Source of the DNA: Chryseobacterium salivictor
GTDB lineage: Bacteria; Bacteroidota; Bacteroidia; Flavobacteriales; Weeksellaceae
NCBI RefSeq assembly: GCF_004359195.1
Contig: NZ_CP037954.1
Span: 2,604,001-2,668,000, forward strand
Direction of reading: 5' to 3'
DNA length: 64,000 nucleotides
A model generated the notes under the pieces. That model ran no database searches. It had not been told where the DNA came from and saw only the letters and a list, made by a program, of their open reading frames with translations. Below, piece after piece: positions 1 to 8,657 of the stretch (position 1 is its first letter; each line of letters starts with the position of its first letter). The translations under genes and the position numbers were made by a program.

Positions 1-456
1 TTTGAAAATATCGATTATTATTTAAACGAAGAAAAAACGGATAAAGTTTCTTTTTACGGATTTATCGACCGAATCGACCGACTGAACGGAAAGTTAAGAA
101 TTATCGATTACAAAACCGCTAAAACCAAAAATCTTCTCATTAAGGAAGCCAAAAAAGAAGAGGAAGCCGAAAAACTCGAACAGTTGTTTTTTAGAGATGA
201 TTTCAAACAGGCGATGCAGTTATGCGTTTATGCTTATGCGGTTTTAAATGAGAAAAAATATCCCGATAATTTTGTAGAATGCGGAATCTGGAGTTTCGCA
301 GAAGCGAATAAAGGCGTTCAGAATTTACAGATTTATGGAGAGGAAGAGATTTCGAATCAATCATTGGTAAGTCCTATGAATTGGATTAAAAACGTGATTG
401 CAGAAATTCTGAATCCTGAAAATGATTTTGTAGAAGAAGTGAAAACCAGTTGGTAA
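1..456 (+). CDS. PD-(D/E)XK nuclease family protein, 3' end only
   Basis: The reading frame is open from base 1, so only the last 151 residues are seen and the start lies outside the window. Residues 20-26 (GFIDRID) and 34-39 (IIDYKT) form the metal-binding core of RecB/AddB-type PD-(D/E)XK nucleases, with the Asp of the first motif and the D-x-K of the second. A following helix (DDFKQAMQLCVYAYA, about residues 65-79) fits the conserved Gln/Tyr helix of this superfamily. In flavobacteria such a domain usually ends a large AddB-like helicase-nuclease used in double-strand break repair. That is inference, because the helicase part is not visible. A strong hairpin terminator follows at once. Confidence 0.75.
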   Translation, partial: FENIDYYLNEEKTDKVSFYGFIDRIDRLNGKLRIIDYKTAKTKNLLIKEAKKEEEAEKLEQLFFRDDFKQAMQLCVYAYAVLNEKKYPDNFVECGIWSFAEANKGVQNLQIYGEEEISNQSLVSPMNWIKNVIAEILNPENDFVEEVKTSW

Positions 457-459
457 AAA

Positions 460-495
460 AAAACCTTCAAGTTTTAAAATCTTGAAGGTTTTTTA
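460..495. terminator. Bidirectional intrinsic terminator
   Basis: A 12-bp perfect stem (460-471 with 481-492) has a 9-base loop and A/T tracts on both sides. It sits between the converging nuclease and acyl-CoA dehydrogenase genes and can serve both. Confidence 0.85.
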
Positions 496-497
496 TT

Positions 498-1679
498 TTA
501 TCCGAAAGCGTTAATTCCGGTAATATCCATGCCGGTGATCAGCAAATGAATATCGTGGGTTCCTTCGTAAGTGATGACGGATTCTAAATTCGCTGCATGA
601 CGCATCATCGGGAATTCTCCCATAATTCCCATTCCGCCAAGAATCTGTCGGGATTCTCTGGCAATGTCGATTGCCATTTTCACGTTGTTTCTTTTCGCCA
701 TTGAAATCTGTGCCGGCGTTGCTTTATGAGCATTTTTTAAATTTCCTAACTGAAGACAAAGCAATTGTGCTTTGGTAATTTCGGTTAAGAATTCGGCTAA
801 CTTTTTCTGTTGTAATTGAAATCCTGCAATTGGTTTTCCAAATTGTGTTCTTTCTTTTGAATACTGAACTGCCGTGCAGTAACAGTCGATGGCTGCGCCG
901 ATTACCCCCCAGGAAATTCCGTACCGTGCAGAATTTAAACAGGATAAAGGTCCTTTCAAACCAGTGACTTTCGGAAATATATTTTCTTTAGGAACCTTCA
1001 CATTATCAAAAACCAGTTCTCCGGTTTTCGATGCCCGGAGCGACCATTTATTATGGGTTTCCGGAGTGGTAAATCCTTCAAAACCTCTTTCTACAATTAA
1101 ACCCTGAACTTTTCCTTCTTCATTTTTTGCCCATACTACAGCGATATCACAGAGTGGCGCGTTGGTAATCCACATTTTTGCGCCGTTTAATAAATAATGA
1201 TCACCTTTGTCTACGAAATAAGTTTCCATTGAACTGGGATCGGAACCGTGATTGGGTTCTGTTAGCCCGAAAGCGCCAATCATTTCCCCATTGGCCAATT
1301 GCGGAAGAAATTTCTTTTTTTGTTCCTCAGAACCATATTCATTAATTGGAAACATGACCAAAGAACTTTGAACAGAAGCGGCTGAACGAACCGCAGAATC
1401 TCCTCTTTCAAGCTCCTGCATTATGATTCCGTAGGAAATTTGATCTAAACCGGAACCGCCATATTCTTCCGGAATATAAGGACCGAGTGCTCCGATTTTC
1501 CCTAATTCTTTCATAAGGTTTGGAATATCGGTATGATTTTGTGCTGCCTCATCAATTTTGGGCATTACAAAACTCTCCACCCAATCGCGAACAGATTGGC
1601 GGATAAGTAAGTGTTCCTCAGTAAGTAAACTGTCAATTCCGTAATAATCTGGAATGGAATTCAGTGGATAGTATGACAT
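498..1679 (-). CDS. Acyl-CoA dehydrogenase, glutaryl-CoA dehydrogenase type
   Basis: This 393-residue flavoprotein oxidises an acyl-CoA at the alpha-beta bond, with electrons passing to electron-transfer flavoprotein. The N-terminal helical domain, middle beta domain (GAFGLTEPNHGSD, about 137-149) and C-terminal helical domain are all present. The motif TYEGTHDIH near the C-terminus carries the likely catalytic base Glu372, and the whole pattern (including ASVQSSLVMFPI) resembles glutaryl-CoA dehydrogenases of lysine and tryptophan breakdown more than short-chain enzymes. Length is normal for the family. It appears monocistronic, between the terminator at 460-495 and a 225-base gap. A 13-base palindrome lies just upstream of its start. 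Substrate preference for glutaryl-CoA is inference. Confidence 0.85.
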   Translation of the reverse strand: MSYYPLNSIPDYYGIDSLLTEEHLLIRQSVRDWVESFVMPKIDEAAQNHTDIPNLMKELGKIGALGPYIPEEYGGSGLDQISYGIIMQELERGDSAVRSAASVQSSLVMFPINEYGSEEQKKKFLPQLANGEMIGAFGLTEPNHGSDPSSMETYFVDKGDHYLLNGAKMWITNAPLCDIAVVWAKNEEGKVQGLIVERGFEGFTTPETHNKWSLRASKTGELVFDNVKVPKENIFPKVTGLKGPLSCLNSARYGISWGVIGAAIDCYCTAVQYSKERTQFGKPIAGFQLQQKKLAEFLTEITKAQLLCLQLGNLKNAHKATPAQISMAKRNNVKMAIDIARESRQILGGMGIMGEFPMMRHAANLESVITYEGTHDIHLLITGMDITGINAFG

Positions 1680-1693
1680 ATTATTTAAGTTTG

Positions 1694-1706
1694 TCCTAAT
1701 TTAGGA
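1694..1706. promoter_or_regulatory. Palindrome upstream of the acyl-CoA dehydrogenase
   Basis: TCCTAATTTAGGA is a perfect inverted repeat (6-bp arms, one central base) lying 15 to 27 bases before the start codon of the minus-strand dehydrogenase gene. Its size and position suit a repressor operator, but no regulator is identified. Confidence 0.3.
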
Positions 1707-1904
1707 TATTTTAAAATTTTAAGGAAATATTTACCGAAAATTTATCGTTTTAACTGTATTATAAATTTATTCCCTTATTCTTTAGTCACGAAACGATATA
1801 TGCAGGCTCTTTGTCACGAAGTGACCAAAGGTCTAAATCATGGTATTTCAGAAGGAGGACTTTTAAACTATTTTCAGGAAAACGAAAAATTACTCAGTCG
1901 AACG

Positions 1905-2417
1905 TTATTTCGTTTTAAATTTTTTATCAAAACCGGTGCAGTCTACGGGCTTCAAAATAGATCCTTCATATCTAAGTTTTGCAGGATTTACATAATTCGA
2001 TTTGTTTCCGTCTGTTTTCTGCTCGCCGATTCCTTCGATGATATTTCCTTCTTTTTTAAGAAAATAGATTTCGCGGTCAGAAGTTTTTCCTTCCGCTTCA
2101 AAAGTGTAAACCAGTTTTAAAGTATCCCCATTTTGATTACCAACAATGTCACCGATGGAACTGTCCTTTTCGAAATTTTTATAGTGCATTTTTCCCGTAA
2201 TAGTACCCAGATTATCTTCCAGAGAAACAAAGAGCGAATCCTTCCCAGTTGCCGTCATATAGCAGGTTTGTAGGGTAGAGGACTCGATAGGTTCATTGGT
2301 TTCGGGAATAACAGTCAAAGAATCTTGAGTTTCGTTAGTAGTTACGACATCAGCAGTTTTTTTTTCACAACTTAACATAGTGAACATCATAAGCGCAGAA
2401 AGAAATAGATTTTTCAT
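1905..2417 (-). CDS. Small predicted lipoprotein of unknown function
   Basis: 170 residues. The N-terminus (MKNLFLSALMMFTMLSC) is a lipoprotein signal with lipid-attachment Cys17, followed by an acidic, Ser/Thr-rich linker to about residue 50. The rest looks like a compact beta-rich domain (TGKDSLFVSLEDNLGTITGKMHY...). I do not recognise a named family; similar small lipoproteins are common in Chryseobacterium. No further cysteine pattern or catalytic motif is seen apart from two Cys (in QTCYM and DCTGF) that could form a disulfide. It stands alone, with a 225-base gap downstream and an 800-base gap upstream. Confidence 0.65.
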   Translation of the reverse strand: MKNLFLSALMMFTMLSCEKKTADVVTTNETQDSLTVIPETNEPIESSTLQTCYMTATGKDSLFVSLEDNLGTITGKMHYKNFEKDSSIGDIVGNQNGDTLKLVYTFEAEGKTSDREIYFLKKEGNIIEGIGEQKTDGNKSNYVNPAKLRYEGSILKPVDCTGFDKKFKTK

Positions 2418-2875
2418 AGGATATTTTTCTAATTAATTGTTAGGTATAAATTTAGTAATTTTAATTTAAAGTGAATATATTATGTTAAATTCAAGTTCAA
2501 TCTGAACATAATAACAGATCATCAGGAAGAAGAAGTTTATAATTACTATTTATACCCATTATTTACTAATTTAACTGGATTTCTCTTTTATTCAGATGTC
2601 ACCTTGGTCGTTCACCGGAATCGAGATGATTATACTAAATATTAATTTTACAATTAAAAGAAAAACCAACTTATCAAAATTTTAACTTTATTTTTCTAAA
2701 TTTTTATTAACTATTTTTTTTTAATTTTATTAAAGTTGTAAAAATTTAAATATTCTCCGAAGTGTTTCGTTGTTAAAAATGAAAATTACTTCGAAATTCT
2801 CTAACCGCTGAGAATCGGCTGTATAATTTCATTTGGGATGAGCTCGGATTTATTAAAAATTCGAATTCTAAAAAT

Positions 2876-3010
2876 ATGTTGGAAAATCGCCTTAATGGCC
2901 GCACAAAAGATATTATGAAGATTTATAAAATATCCTATAATTTACATTATGTTAAATTGTATTTGTTTATTGAGCTAGATTATGATATCTCGGAATCTTT
3001 ATTTAAATAA
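2876..3010 (+). other. Possible remnant coding frame of 44 codons
   Basis: From the ATG at 2876 the frame encodes 44 residues, and it stays open upstream without a start to 2783 (75 codons in all). The composition (YKISYNLHYVKLYLF) is protein-like, but no family is recognised. It may be the eroded tail of a lost gene or simply chance in AT-rich DNA. Confidence 0.15.
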
Positions 3011-3179
3011 CATTTGTAAAAATCAAACATGTAATAAAGTAAAAACACCGGAATCACTATTTTCCTTTATTTTAAGGAATTGATCAATCTCTAGTTCTAA
3101 GCTCAAAAAAAAAAAAATATTCTTATACAGAATGTTTTTAATCCCTACGAAACATTTCCGTAAATTTTCAAATAGAATA

Positions 3180-3214
3180 AAAAAAGAGCCTCCCAAATTG
3201 GAAGACTCTTTTCG
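3180..3214 (-). terminator. Intrinsic terminator of the S9 peptidase gene
   Basis: On the minus strand AAAAGAG pairs with CTCTTTT around an imperfect inner stem and a short AT loop. It directly follows the peptidase stop codon and ends in a T-rich run. Confidence 0.7.
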
Positions 3215-3217
3215 ATA

Positions 3218-5623
3218 TTATTTGTTTTTCAAACATTTTTCTAAGAACTGATCCTGTTCCCACAACGTATGCAAAACATTTTCCTTGGCAGCGTATCCAT
3301 GAGATTCTTTCGGTAAAAGAACCATTCTTACTGGCGCTCCTAAGTTTTTCAAAGCCTGGAAATATCTTTCCGTCTGCAAAGTAAATGTTCCCGGATTATT
3401 GTCGGCTTCACCATGAATAAGCAATAACGGCGTTTTCATCTTATCGGCTTGCATGAATGGCGACATGGTATTATAAATTTCGGGTACATCCCAGTAATTT
3501 CTCTGTTCGCTCTGGAAACCAAATGGTGTCAAAGTTCTGTTATAAGCGCCACTTCTTGCAATTCCACAAGCATAATCTTTGGAATGGGTCAAAAGATTGG
3601 CCGTCATAAACGCTCCGTAAGAATGCCCGCCAACAGCAACTTTCGTTCTGTCGATATATCCTAATTTGTCAACGGCATCAATCGCTGCTCTACCATCTGC
3701 AACCAGTTGCGTAATAAATGTATCGTTAGGTTCCGCTTTTCCTTCACCAATAATCGGGAAAGAAGCGTCATCTAAAACCGCATAACCTTTGGTCACCCAA
3801 TAAATAAATGAGCCATAACTTGGGAATGTAAAATCATTTGGATTCTGGGTATTTTGTCCCGCAGTATCTTTGCTCACATATTCTCTGGGATAAGCCCAGA
3901 TTAAAAGCGGCAATTTTTCCGTATGGTTTTTCCGGTCATAGTTTGCCGGTAAATAAAGCGTCCCGGTCAACTCTACTCCATCATTTCTTTTGTAGGTAAT
4001 TACCTCTTTATATACATTTTTAATGCTTTCAAAAGGATTGGCAAAATGAGTAACGGCAGTTGCTTTACCGTTTTTAATGTTTCTTACAAAATAGTTTGGA
4101 TATTGACTTGGCGACTGTTCTACCACTAATACCTGACCGTTTTTGGCATCTAAAATATCAACGATGCTTTCTTTCGACTTGGTTAATTTTGAAGTATAAA
4201 CCCTCTTTTTAGACATCTTTCCCAGATCCAGTTCATCAATGAAAGGAAACTGACCAGCTTTGGTAAAACCTGATCCGATAAGATTGGCCTTATTATTTTT
4301 TACATCAATTACATTTCTGCCGAATTGATTTTTGGTTTCAGCGAAACTTCCGGGATCACTGTAAACATCCTGATAATTTCTGTCATCAATTATTTTAGAT
4401 GAATTATCTTTTAGATTAATAAGATAAGTTTTAGAGTTTCGGGTATCATACCAGCTGTCAGAAACCACAGCGATATTACCATTTGACCAATCGATACCAC
4501 TGAATCTCTGCTGGGTTTTGAAGAACGATTTTGGGGTGGTGTTAAATGGCGCTTCCCAAACAAAAAGCTCATCCCGGTAATCCACTTTTTTTGCCTGATC
4601 ACCGCCGTCTAAAGCTTCTGCAAAAACCAATGTTGATGGTTGGTCAGCTCTCCAGCTGATATTTCTTTTACCAGTTCTTACCGATGAAAAACCTTTCGGC
4701 ATAATTTCATTCAAAGGAGTTTCATTGACTACTTTTACTAAATTTCCGTTTTTGTCATAAACGGTAGAAGTCATTGGGAATCGGCTCAATGGAACAATAT
4801 AGGAATACGGTTTTTGAATCGTTGTCAGCATTAAATAGTTCCCATCCGGTGAGAAATTAACAGAGGTGTAAATATCTGCATCTTTAAATTTCTGCTGATC
4901 TCCATTAACAGAAATCTTTACCAAATCAGATTTGGCCAGCGTTTCGAAGTTGGCTTCATCCTGTGGATTTTTTAATAAATCCTGGTAGGTTCTGTTTTGC
5001 GAAACTTTCCCGTCTGAATTAGAAACCGTAGGCCCGGTTGGCAGATTCTGTTTCTCATCGATTAATGCATTTCTATTGCTTGGAATTTGTTTAACCAAAA
5101 GGTTTTGTGAATCCGACATCCATACATAAGGATTTCCTAAGTTTGCATTGAGGGGTTGGTTTGAAATCTTTTTTGCGGTATTTGTCGCAAGATCTAAAAT
5201 CCACAATTCAACCGCATTTTTTGTGGTATTGGTAAAAGCCAGTTTCTTCTCGTCTGGTGAAAAAGAAAGATATGCGATTCTTGCGTTCGCTGGCAAACCT
5301 TTTACCTGTGCTTCCGTTTTATCTTTTAGCTTACGTGTTTTCAGATTGTTCACATAAGTCATCGTACTCGAAATGTTGGTGATGGGATTCACTCTTAATC
5401 CTGCCAGTTTCATTTCATCCTGACTCAAATCGTCCAGGGATTTGTAAGTGTCCCGATAAGAGAAAATCATCTGTTCTCTTTTACTGTCCATAAAAACAGA
5501 AGGTGCACGCTCGAAATCTGCTAACTGCATAATTTCCGGAGAAGGTTTTTGATACGTAATGTTTTCCTGGGCACTCGCAAAAACTACAAAAAGTAAAGCA
5601 ATTGCCGTAAGTCGTTTTTTCAT
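3218..5623 (-). CDS. S9 family serine peptidase, glutamyl endopeptidase (S9D) type
   Basis: An exported prolyl-oligopeptidase-fold peptidase of 801 residues. MKKRLTAIALLFVVFASAQ is a Sec signal peptide. Residues about 40-530 form the beta-propeller, and the C-terminal alpha/beta-hydrolase domain carries the likely triad Ser668 (GGHSYGAF), Asp741 (HGEADNNPG) and His775 (KESHGY). The stretches CGIARSGAYNRTLTPFGFQ and LLIHGEADNNPGT match what I recall of the plant chloroplast glutamyl endopeptidase subgroup, so cleavage after Glu is plausible but inferred. An in-frame ATG at 5641 lies inside the predicted -7 promoter element, so I start at 5623. It is monocistronic, with its own promoter and terminator. 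Confidence 0.88.
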   Translation of the reverse strand: MKKRLTAIALLFVVFASAQENITYQKPSPEIMQLADFERAPSVFMDSKREQMIFSYRDTYKSLDDLSQDEMKLAGLRVNPITNISSTMTYVNNLKTRKLKDKTEAQVKGLPANARIAYLSFSPDEKKLAFTNTTKNAVELWILDLATNTAKKISNQPLNANLGNPYVWMSDSQNLLVKQIPSNRNALIDEKQNLPTGPTVSNSDGKVSQNRTYQDLLKNPQDEANFETLAKSDLVKISVNGDQQKFKDADIYTSVNFSPDGNYLMLTTIQKPYSYIVPLSRFPMTSTVYDKNGNLVKVVNETPLNEIMPKGFSSVRTGKRNISWRADQPSTLVFAEALDGGDQAKKVDYRDELFVWEAPFNTTPKSFFKTQQRFSGIDWSNGNIAVVSDSWYDTRNSKTYLINLKDNSSKIIDDRNYQDVYSDPGSFAETKNQFGRNVIDVKNNKANLIGSGFTKAGQFPFIDELDLGKMSKKRVYTSKLTKSKESIVDILDAKNGQVLVVEQSPSQYPNYFVRNIKNGKATAVTHFANPFESIKNVYKEVITYKRNDGVELTGTLYLPANYDRKNHTEKLPLLIWAYPREYVSKDTAGQNTQNPNDFTFPSYGSFIYWVTKGYAVLDDASFPIIGEGKAEPNDTFITQLVADGRAAIDAVDKLGYIDRTKVAVGGHSYGAFMTANLLTHSKDYACGIARSGAYNRTLTPFGFQSEQRNYWDVPEIYNTMSPFMQADKMKTPLLLIHGEADNNPGTFTLQTERYFQALKNLGAPVRMVLLPKESHGYAAKENVLHTLWEQDQFLEKCLKNK

Positions 5624-5638
5624 AAATACTCTTTTTTT

Positions 5639-5670
5639 CAAAAGTATCGATTATTAATCTTTTAACCAAA
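5639..5670 (-). promoter_or_regulatory. Bacteroidota-type promoter of the S9 peptidase gene
   Basis: On the minus strand TTTG (5667-5670) and TACTTTTG (5639-5646) are separated by 20 bases, matching the -33 TTTG / -7 TAnnTTTG consensus. Transcription would begin near 5633, which excludes the upstream ATG at 5641 and supports the start at 5623. Confidence 0.65.
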
Positions 5671-5690
5671 TATGCACTTAAATAAAACAA

Positions 5691-5727
5691 AAAAACCACC
5701 AAAACATAAATGTTAAATGGTGGTTTT
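5691..5727 (-). terminator. Intrinsic terminator after the DoxX gene
   Basis: AAAACCACCA (5692-5701) pairs with TGGTGGTTTT (5718-5727). It lies between the DoxX stop codon and the peptidase promoter, with A/T tracts on both sides. Confidence 0.75.
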
Positions 5728-5745
5728 GTGTTTTTTATTGACTAT

Positions 5746-6177
5746 TTACCATCTCGATTCTCTCCGCTGAGAAATCATATTGTCGATCGAAAATTTCCGT
5801 GGTCCGAAAGTAAAAATGAGTGCAAAGATAGAAAGGAATAAAAGACTGCTTTCTTTTACCGTAAAAGGATCAGAAAAATGAACTCCGAAAGCTGCAATAG
5901 CCATCACCAACATCAGTAATAAACTTGCTGCGCGCGTGAAAAGCCCAATCATTATTAAAAAAGAACAAATCAGTTCCAGCAGGATGGCCAGAATTAATGT
6001 AGCACTTGATCCGATACCCAAAAAGTTATAAAACTGAATTTCACCCCCTGCCAGAAATTTTTCCAATTTGGGTAGTCCATGCAGAATAATCATGGCGATT
6101 GCTACAAATATCCTTACCAACAACATGATGATATTATTGATTGCTGGAATGTCTCTGGTCGAAGAAAAATAATTCAT
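5746..6177 (-). CDS. DoxX family membrane protein
   Basis: 143 residues with four predicted membrane helices (about 18-36, 55-75, 80-98 and 108-125), the usual DoxX layout. The motif RIFVAIAMIILHGLPKLEKF in helix 1 and the phrase ALLLEL-like helix 2 fit DoxX/quinol-oxidase-subunit-like proteins. The role of this family in flavobacteria is not established; redox or thiosulfate-related membrane functions are known for distant members only. It lies 63 bases downstream of era on the same strand and could be co-transcribed with it. A hairpin terminator follows. Confidence 0.8.
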   Translation of the reverse strand: MNYFSSTRDIPAINNIIMLLVRIFVAIAMIILHGLPKLEKFLAGGEIQFYNFLGIGSSATLILAILLELICSFLIMIGLFTRAASLLLMLVMAIAAFGVHFSDPFTVKESSLLFLSIFALIFTFGPRKFSIDNMISQRRESRW

Positions 6178-6240
6178 TTAATATAATTAGATAAGAAAAT
6201 TAATAAAAACATCTAAAATACAAAATTTTAATCCAATTCG

Positions 6241-7122
6241 CTATCGGTAACCAAAATTTTTCAAATCTCTGTCATTTTTTCTCCAGTCTTTTTTTACTTT
6301 AACAAATAAAGTAAGGTGAATTTTTTTAGAAAAGAATTTCTCCAAATCGATTCTCGCTTCCGTTCCCACTTTTTTAATGGCGTCGCCTTTATGCCCGATG
6401 ATGATTCCTTTCTGCGTGTCGCGTTCTACGTAAATCACTGAATCTATGAAGATCATTCCATCGGTCTCTTTGAACTGCTCGGTTACTACTTCTACGGAAT
6501 AAGGAATTTCTTTTTCATAATTCAAAAGAATTTTTTCCCGAATGGCTTCGTTCACAAAGAACCTTTCCGGTTTATCGGTATATAGATCTTTGCCATAATA
6601 CGGCGGATTTTCGGGAAGCATCGATTTTAATTTAGGCAAAATCACTTCAGTATTAAACCCAGTTAGAGCGGAAATCGGTAAAATCTCTGCTTTTGGAATC
6701 TGTTCGTGCCAAAATTCCATTATTTTTTCGAGATCGGTTTGATTGGAAGCATCGATTTTATTCACCAAGATCAAAACAGGAACCGGAATTTTATTCAGTT
6801 TTTCAACCAAAAATTCGCTGTGCTCTGTTTTATCAGTAATATCAATAATGAATAGAAAAACATCTGCATCCTGTAAGGAATCCTTTACAAAATCCATCAT
6901 TTTTTCCTGAAGTCCGTATTTTGGATCCAAAACTCCGGGCGTATCAGAAAAAACAATCTGTAAATCCTCTTCATTATAAATTCCGAAAATACGGTGTCTT
7001 GTGGTTTGTGCTTTCTGTGTTACAATCGCCAACTTCTCTCCCATCAATTGATTAAGAAGTGTCGATTTTCCGGCGTTGGGTTTTCCTACGATATTTACGA
7101 ATCCTGCTTTATGCGTGCTCAA
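6241..7122 (-). CDS. era: GTPase Era
   Basis: 293 residues. Era is an essential GTPase that binds 16S rRNA and assists maturation of the small ribosomal subunit. G1 (GKPNAGKST, residues 13-21), G2-region TTRHRIFGI, G3 (DTPG), G4 (NKID) and G5 (SAL) are in order, followed by a C-terminal KH domain with the GHKGDAIKKVG signature that binds the 3' end of 16S rRNA. Length and domain order are standard. A TAnnTTTG element lies 25 to 32 bases upstream. Neighbours are not related in function. Confidence 0.97.
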   Translation of the reverse strand: MSTHKAGFVNIVGKPNAGKSTLLNQLMGEKLAIVTQKAQTTRHRIFGIYNEEDLQIVFSDTPGVLDPKYGLQEKMMDFVKDSLQDADVFLFIIDITDKTEHSEFLVEKLNKIPVPVLILVNKIDASNQTDLEKIMEFWHEQIPKAEILPISALTGFNTEVILPKLKSMLPENPPYYGKDLYTDKPERFFVNEAIREKILLNYEKEIPYSVEVVTEQFKETDGMIFIDSVIYVERDTQKGIIIGHKGDAIKKVGTEARIDLEKFFSKKIHLTLFVKVKKDWRKNDRDLKNFGYR

Positions 7123-7146
7123 AGTATAAAAATTTTAAAGTAAGGG

Positions 7147-7154
7147 CAAAGTTA
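7147..7154 (-). promoter_or_regulatory. Candidate -7 element for era
   Basis: Minus-strand TAACTTTG fits TAnnTTTG and lies about 25 bases before the era start. No clear -33 TTTG is seen. Confidence 0.4.
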
Positions 7155-7275
7155 ATGAATTTTGGTGGGTGTTTATTTTATTCTTTGATTTAAAATCACG
7201 AGAATGACCAAACTATATTTTTCGTTTTTCAAAAGGCATAATTATTTCATTATCCAAAATCTTAAATTATTTATT

Positions 7276-8064
7276 ATGAGATCAATCTGGAACGGAGCAA
7301 TTGGATTTGGACTGGTAAATATTCCAGTGAAAATGTATTCTGCAGTAGAAGACAGCAATCTGGATTTGGATATGCTGGATAAAAGTGATTTCTCAAATAT
7401 CAAGTTTAAACGCGTCAACGAGAAAACAGGTAAAGAAGTAAAATGGGAAAATATTGTCAAAGGATATCTGTTGGAAGACAAATACATTGTTCTGGATGCC
7501 GAGGATTATACAGCAGCAAGTCCCGAGAAAACAAGAGTATTCTCTATTGAACAGTTTGTAAAAGAAGCCGAAATTGATTCTGTTTTTTTCGAAGTTCCCT
7601 ATTTTCTCGAACCGCAGAAAAATGCGGAGAATGCTTATAACCTTTTATTAAAAGCACTTCAAAAAACGAAAATGGCAGGAATCGGTACCTTTGTAATGCG
7701 GGACAAAGAAATTTTCGGAATGATTCGCCCTTATGACGACAAAGTTCTTATTATTAACAGATTGAGATTTGCCCAGGAAATTCGAGATTATAAAGATTTA
7801 AAAATTCCGGATCAGAAAAGCCCAAAAGAAGGAGAGTTAAAAATGGCAGTTTCACTGATCGAACAAAACTCTGAAAAGTTTGAACCCACTGCTTTTAAAG
7901 ATACTTATGCTGAAGATTTAATGAAAATTATTAAACAAAAAGCAAAAGGCGGAAAAGTTAAGAAAATTGAGGAACAAGCTGAAGACAGCGGAAAAGTTGT
8001 CGATTTAATGGCGCAGTTAAAAGCCAGTTTAGAAAATTCAAAAAAGAATAAAAAAGTCTCCTGA
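7276..8064 (+). CDS. ku: Ku protein for non-homologous end joining
   Basis: 262 residues from the ATG at 7276. Bacterial Ku forms a homodimeric ring on broken DNA ends and recruits LigD. The N-terminus MRSIWNGAIGFGLVNIPVKMYSA is the canonical Ku start, so the 24 extra codons back to an ATG at 7204 are not used. The core includes YLLEDKYIVLDAEDY and the lysine-rich tail (KQKAKGGKVKKIEEQ...KKNKKVS) typical of bacterial Ku, which helps DNA binding. The stop codon overlaps the start of the LigD phosphoesterase frame by one base (ATGA), so the two are translationally coupled and together form an end-joining operon. Confidence 0.95.
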   Translation: MRSIWNGAIGFGLVNIPVKMYSAVEDSNLDLDMLDKSDFSNIKFKRVNEKTGKEVKWENIVKGYLLEDKYIVLDAEDYTAASPEKTRVFSIEQFVKEAEIDSVFFEVPYFLEPQKNAENAYNLLLKALQKTKMAGIGTFVMRDKEIFGMIRPYDDKVLIINRLRFAQEIRDYKDLKIPDQKSPKEGELKMAVSLIEQNSEKFEPTAFKDTYAEDLMKIIKQKAKGGKVKKIEEQAEDSGKVVDLMAQLKASLENSKKNKKVS

Positions 8065-8657
8065 TGATGCCACTCGAAGAATACAATAAAAAACGGAAAT
8101 TCAACGAAACTCCCGAACCGGAAGGAAAAGAAAAGAAATCAGACAACAAATTGATTTTCGTTATCCAACGGCATTCTGCGTCCAGATTGCATTATGATTT
8201 CCGTTTGGAAATGGACGGTGTTTTGAAAAGCTGGGCTGTTCCGAAAGGACCTTCGCTGAATCCTGAGGATAAAAGACTGGCGATGATGACGGAAGACCAT
8301 CCTTTCTCTTACCACGATTTTGAAGGAACTATTCCCGAAGGAAATTATGGTGCAGGCGAAGTTGAAATATGGGATTCGGGCACTTACGAGCCTTTGGAAA
8401 AAGTAGAAGGAAAATCTGATGACTTGATCATGCGTCACGAACTGCATCAAAATTCCTTAAAATTTATTCTTCACGGTAAAAAATTAAAAGGAGAATTTGC
8501 TTTAGTAAAGATGAAAAATTCCAAAGATCCAAATGCCTGGCTGTTAATTAAACACAAAGATCAATTCGGATTGGAGGAATATGACGCTGAAGAGCACGTT
8601 CCTGAAAAATCAAAAGTTACGTTACGAGAAGAAAACCGTCCAGGAAAAAAAAAATAA
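8064..8657 (+). CDS. ligD: LigD phosphoesterase domain (5' part of a split ligD)
   Basis: 197 residues carrying the 3'-phosphoesterase module of DNA ligase D, which trims 3' ends during end joining. HSASRLHYDFRLEMDG (His, His, Asp) and EDHPFSYHDFEG (His) contain the manganese and phosphate ligands known from Pseudomonas LigD. In this family the module is normally fused to ligase and polymerase domains in one protein of about 850 residues. Here the frame ends in a TAA (8655-8657) straight after a run of ten A (8645-8654). One more A, or a -1 slip on the run, would join it in frame to the ligase-polymerase frame that follows. It overlaps ku by one base. Confidence 0.9.
   Translation: MMPLEEYNKKRKFNETPEPEGKEKKSDNKLIFVIQRHSASRLHYDFRLEMDGVLKSWAVPKGPSLNPEDKRLAMMTEDHPFSYHDFEGTIPEGNYGAGEVEIWDSGTYEPLEKVEGKSDDLIMRHELHQNSLKFILHGKKLKGEFALVKMKNSKDPNAWLLIKHKDQFGLEEYDAEEHVPEKSKVTLREENRPGKKK
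8645..8654 (+). other. A10 run at the ligD frame junction
   Basis: Ten consecutive A bases just before the TAA that ends the phosphoesterase frame. A -1 shift on this run restores one continuous ligD frame. Such runs are prone to ribosomal or polymerase slippage, replication indels and sequencing error. Confidence 0.8.

Larger units (their letters stand above)
2418..3217. other. 800-base gap without a convincing gene
   Basis: This is a strongly AT-rich stretch with many short A and T runs, including an A-run near 3107-3118. The only notable content is a short open frame on the plus strand (2876-3010, reported separately) and the terminator of the S9 peptidase gene at its right end. I see no RNA gene, repeat or promoter I can defend. 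Confidence 0.5.

Noticed and set aside
1800..2120. A 106-codon plus-strand frame with aromatic-rich translation.
   Set aside because: It runs antisense into the lipoprotein gene, and its free part has no features.
7204..7275. A 24-codon upstream extension of ku beginning with ATG.
   Set aside because: The family N-terminus begins at MRSIWNGAIGFGL (7276); the extension has no similarity to Ku.
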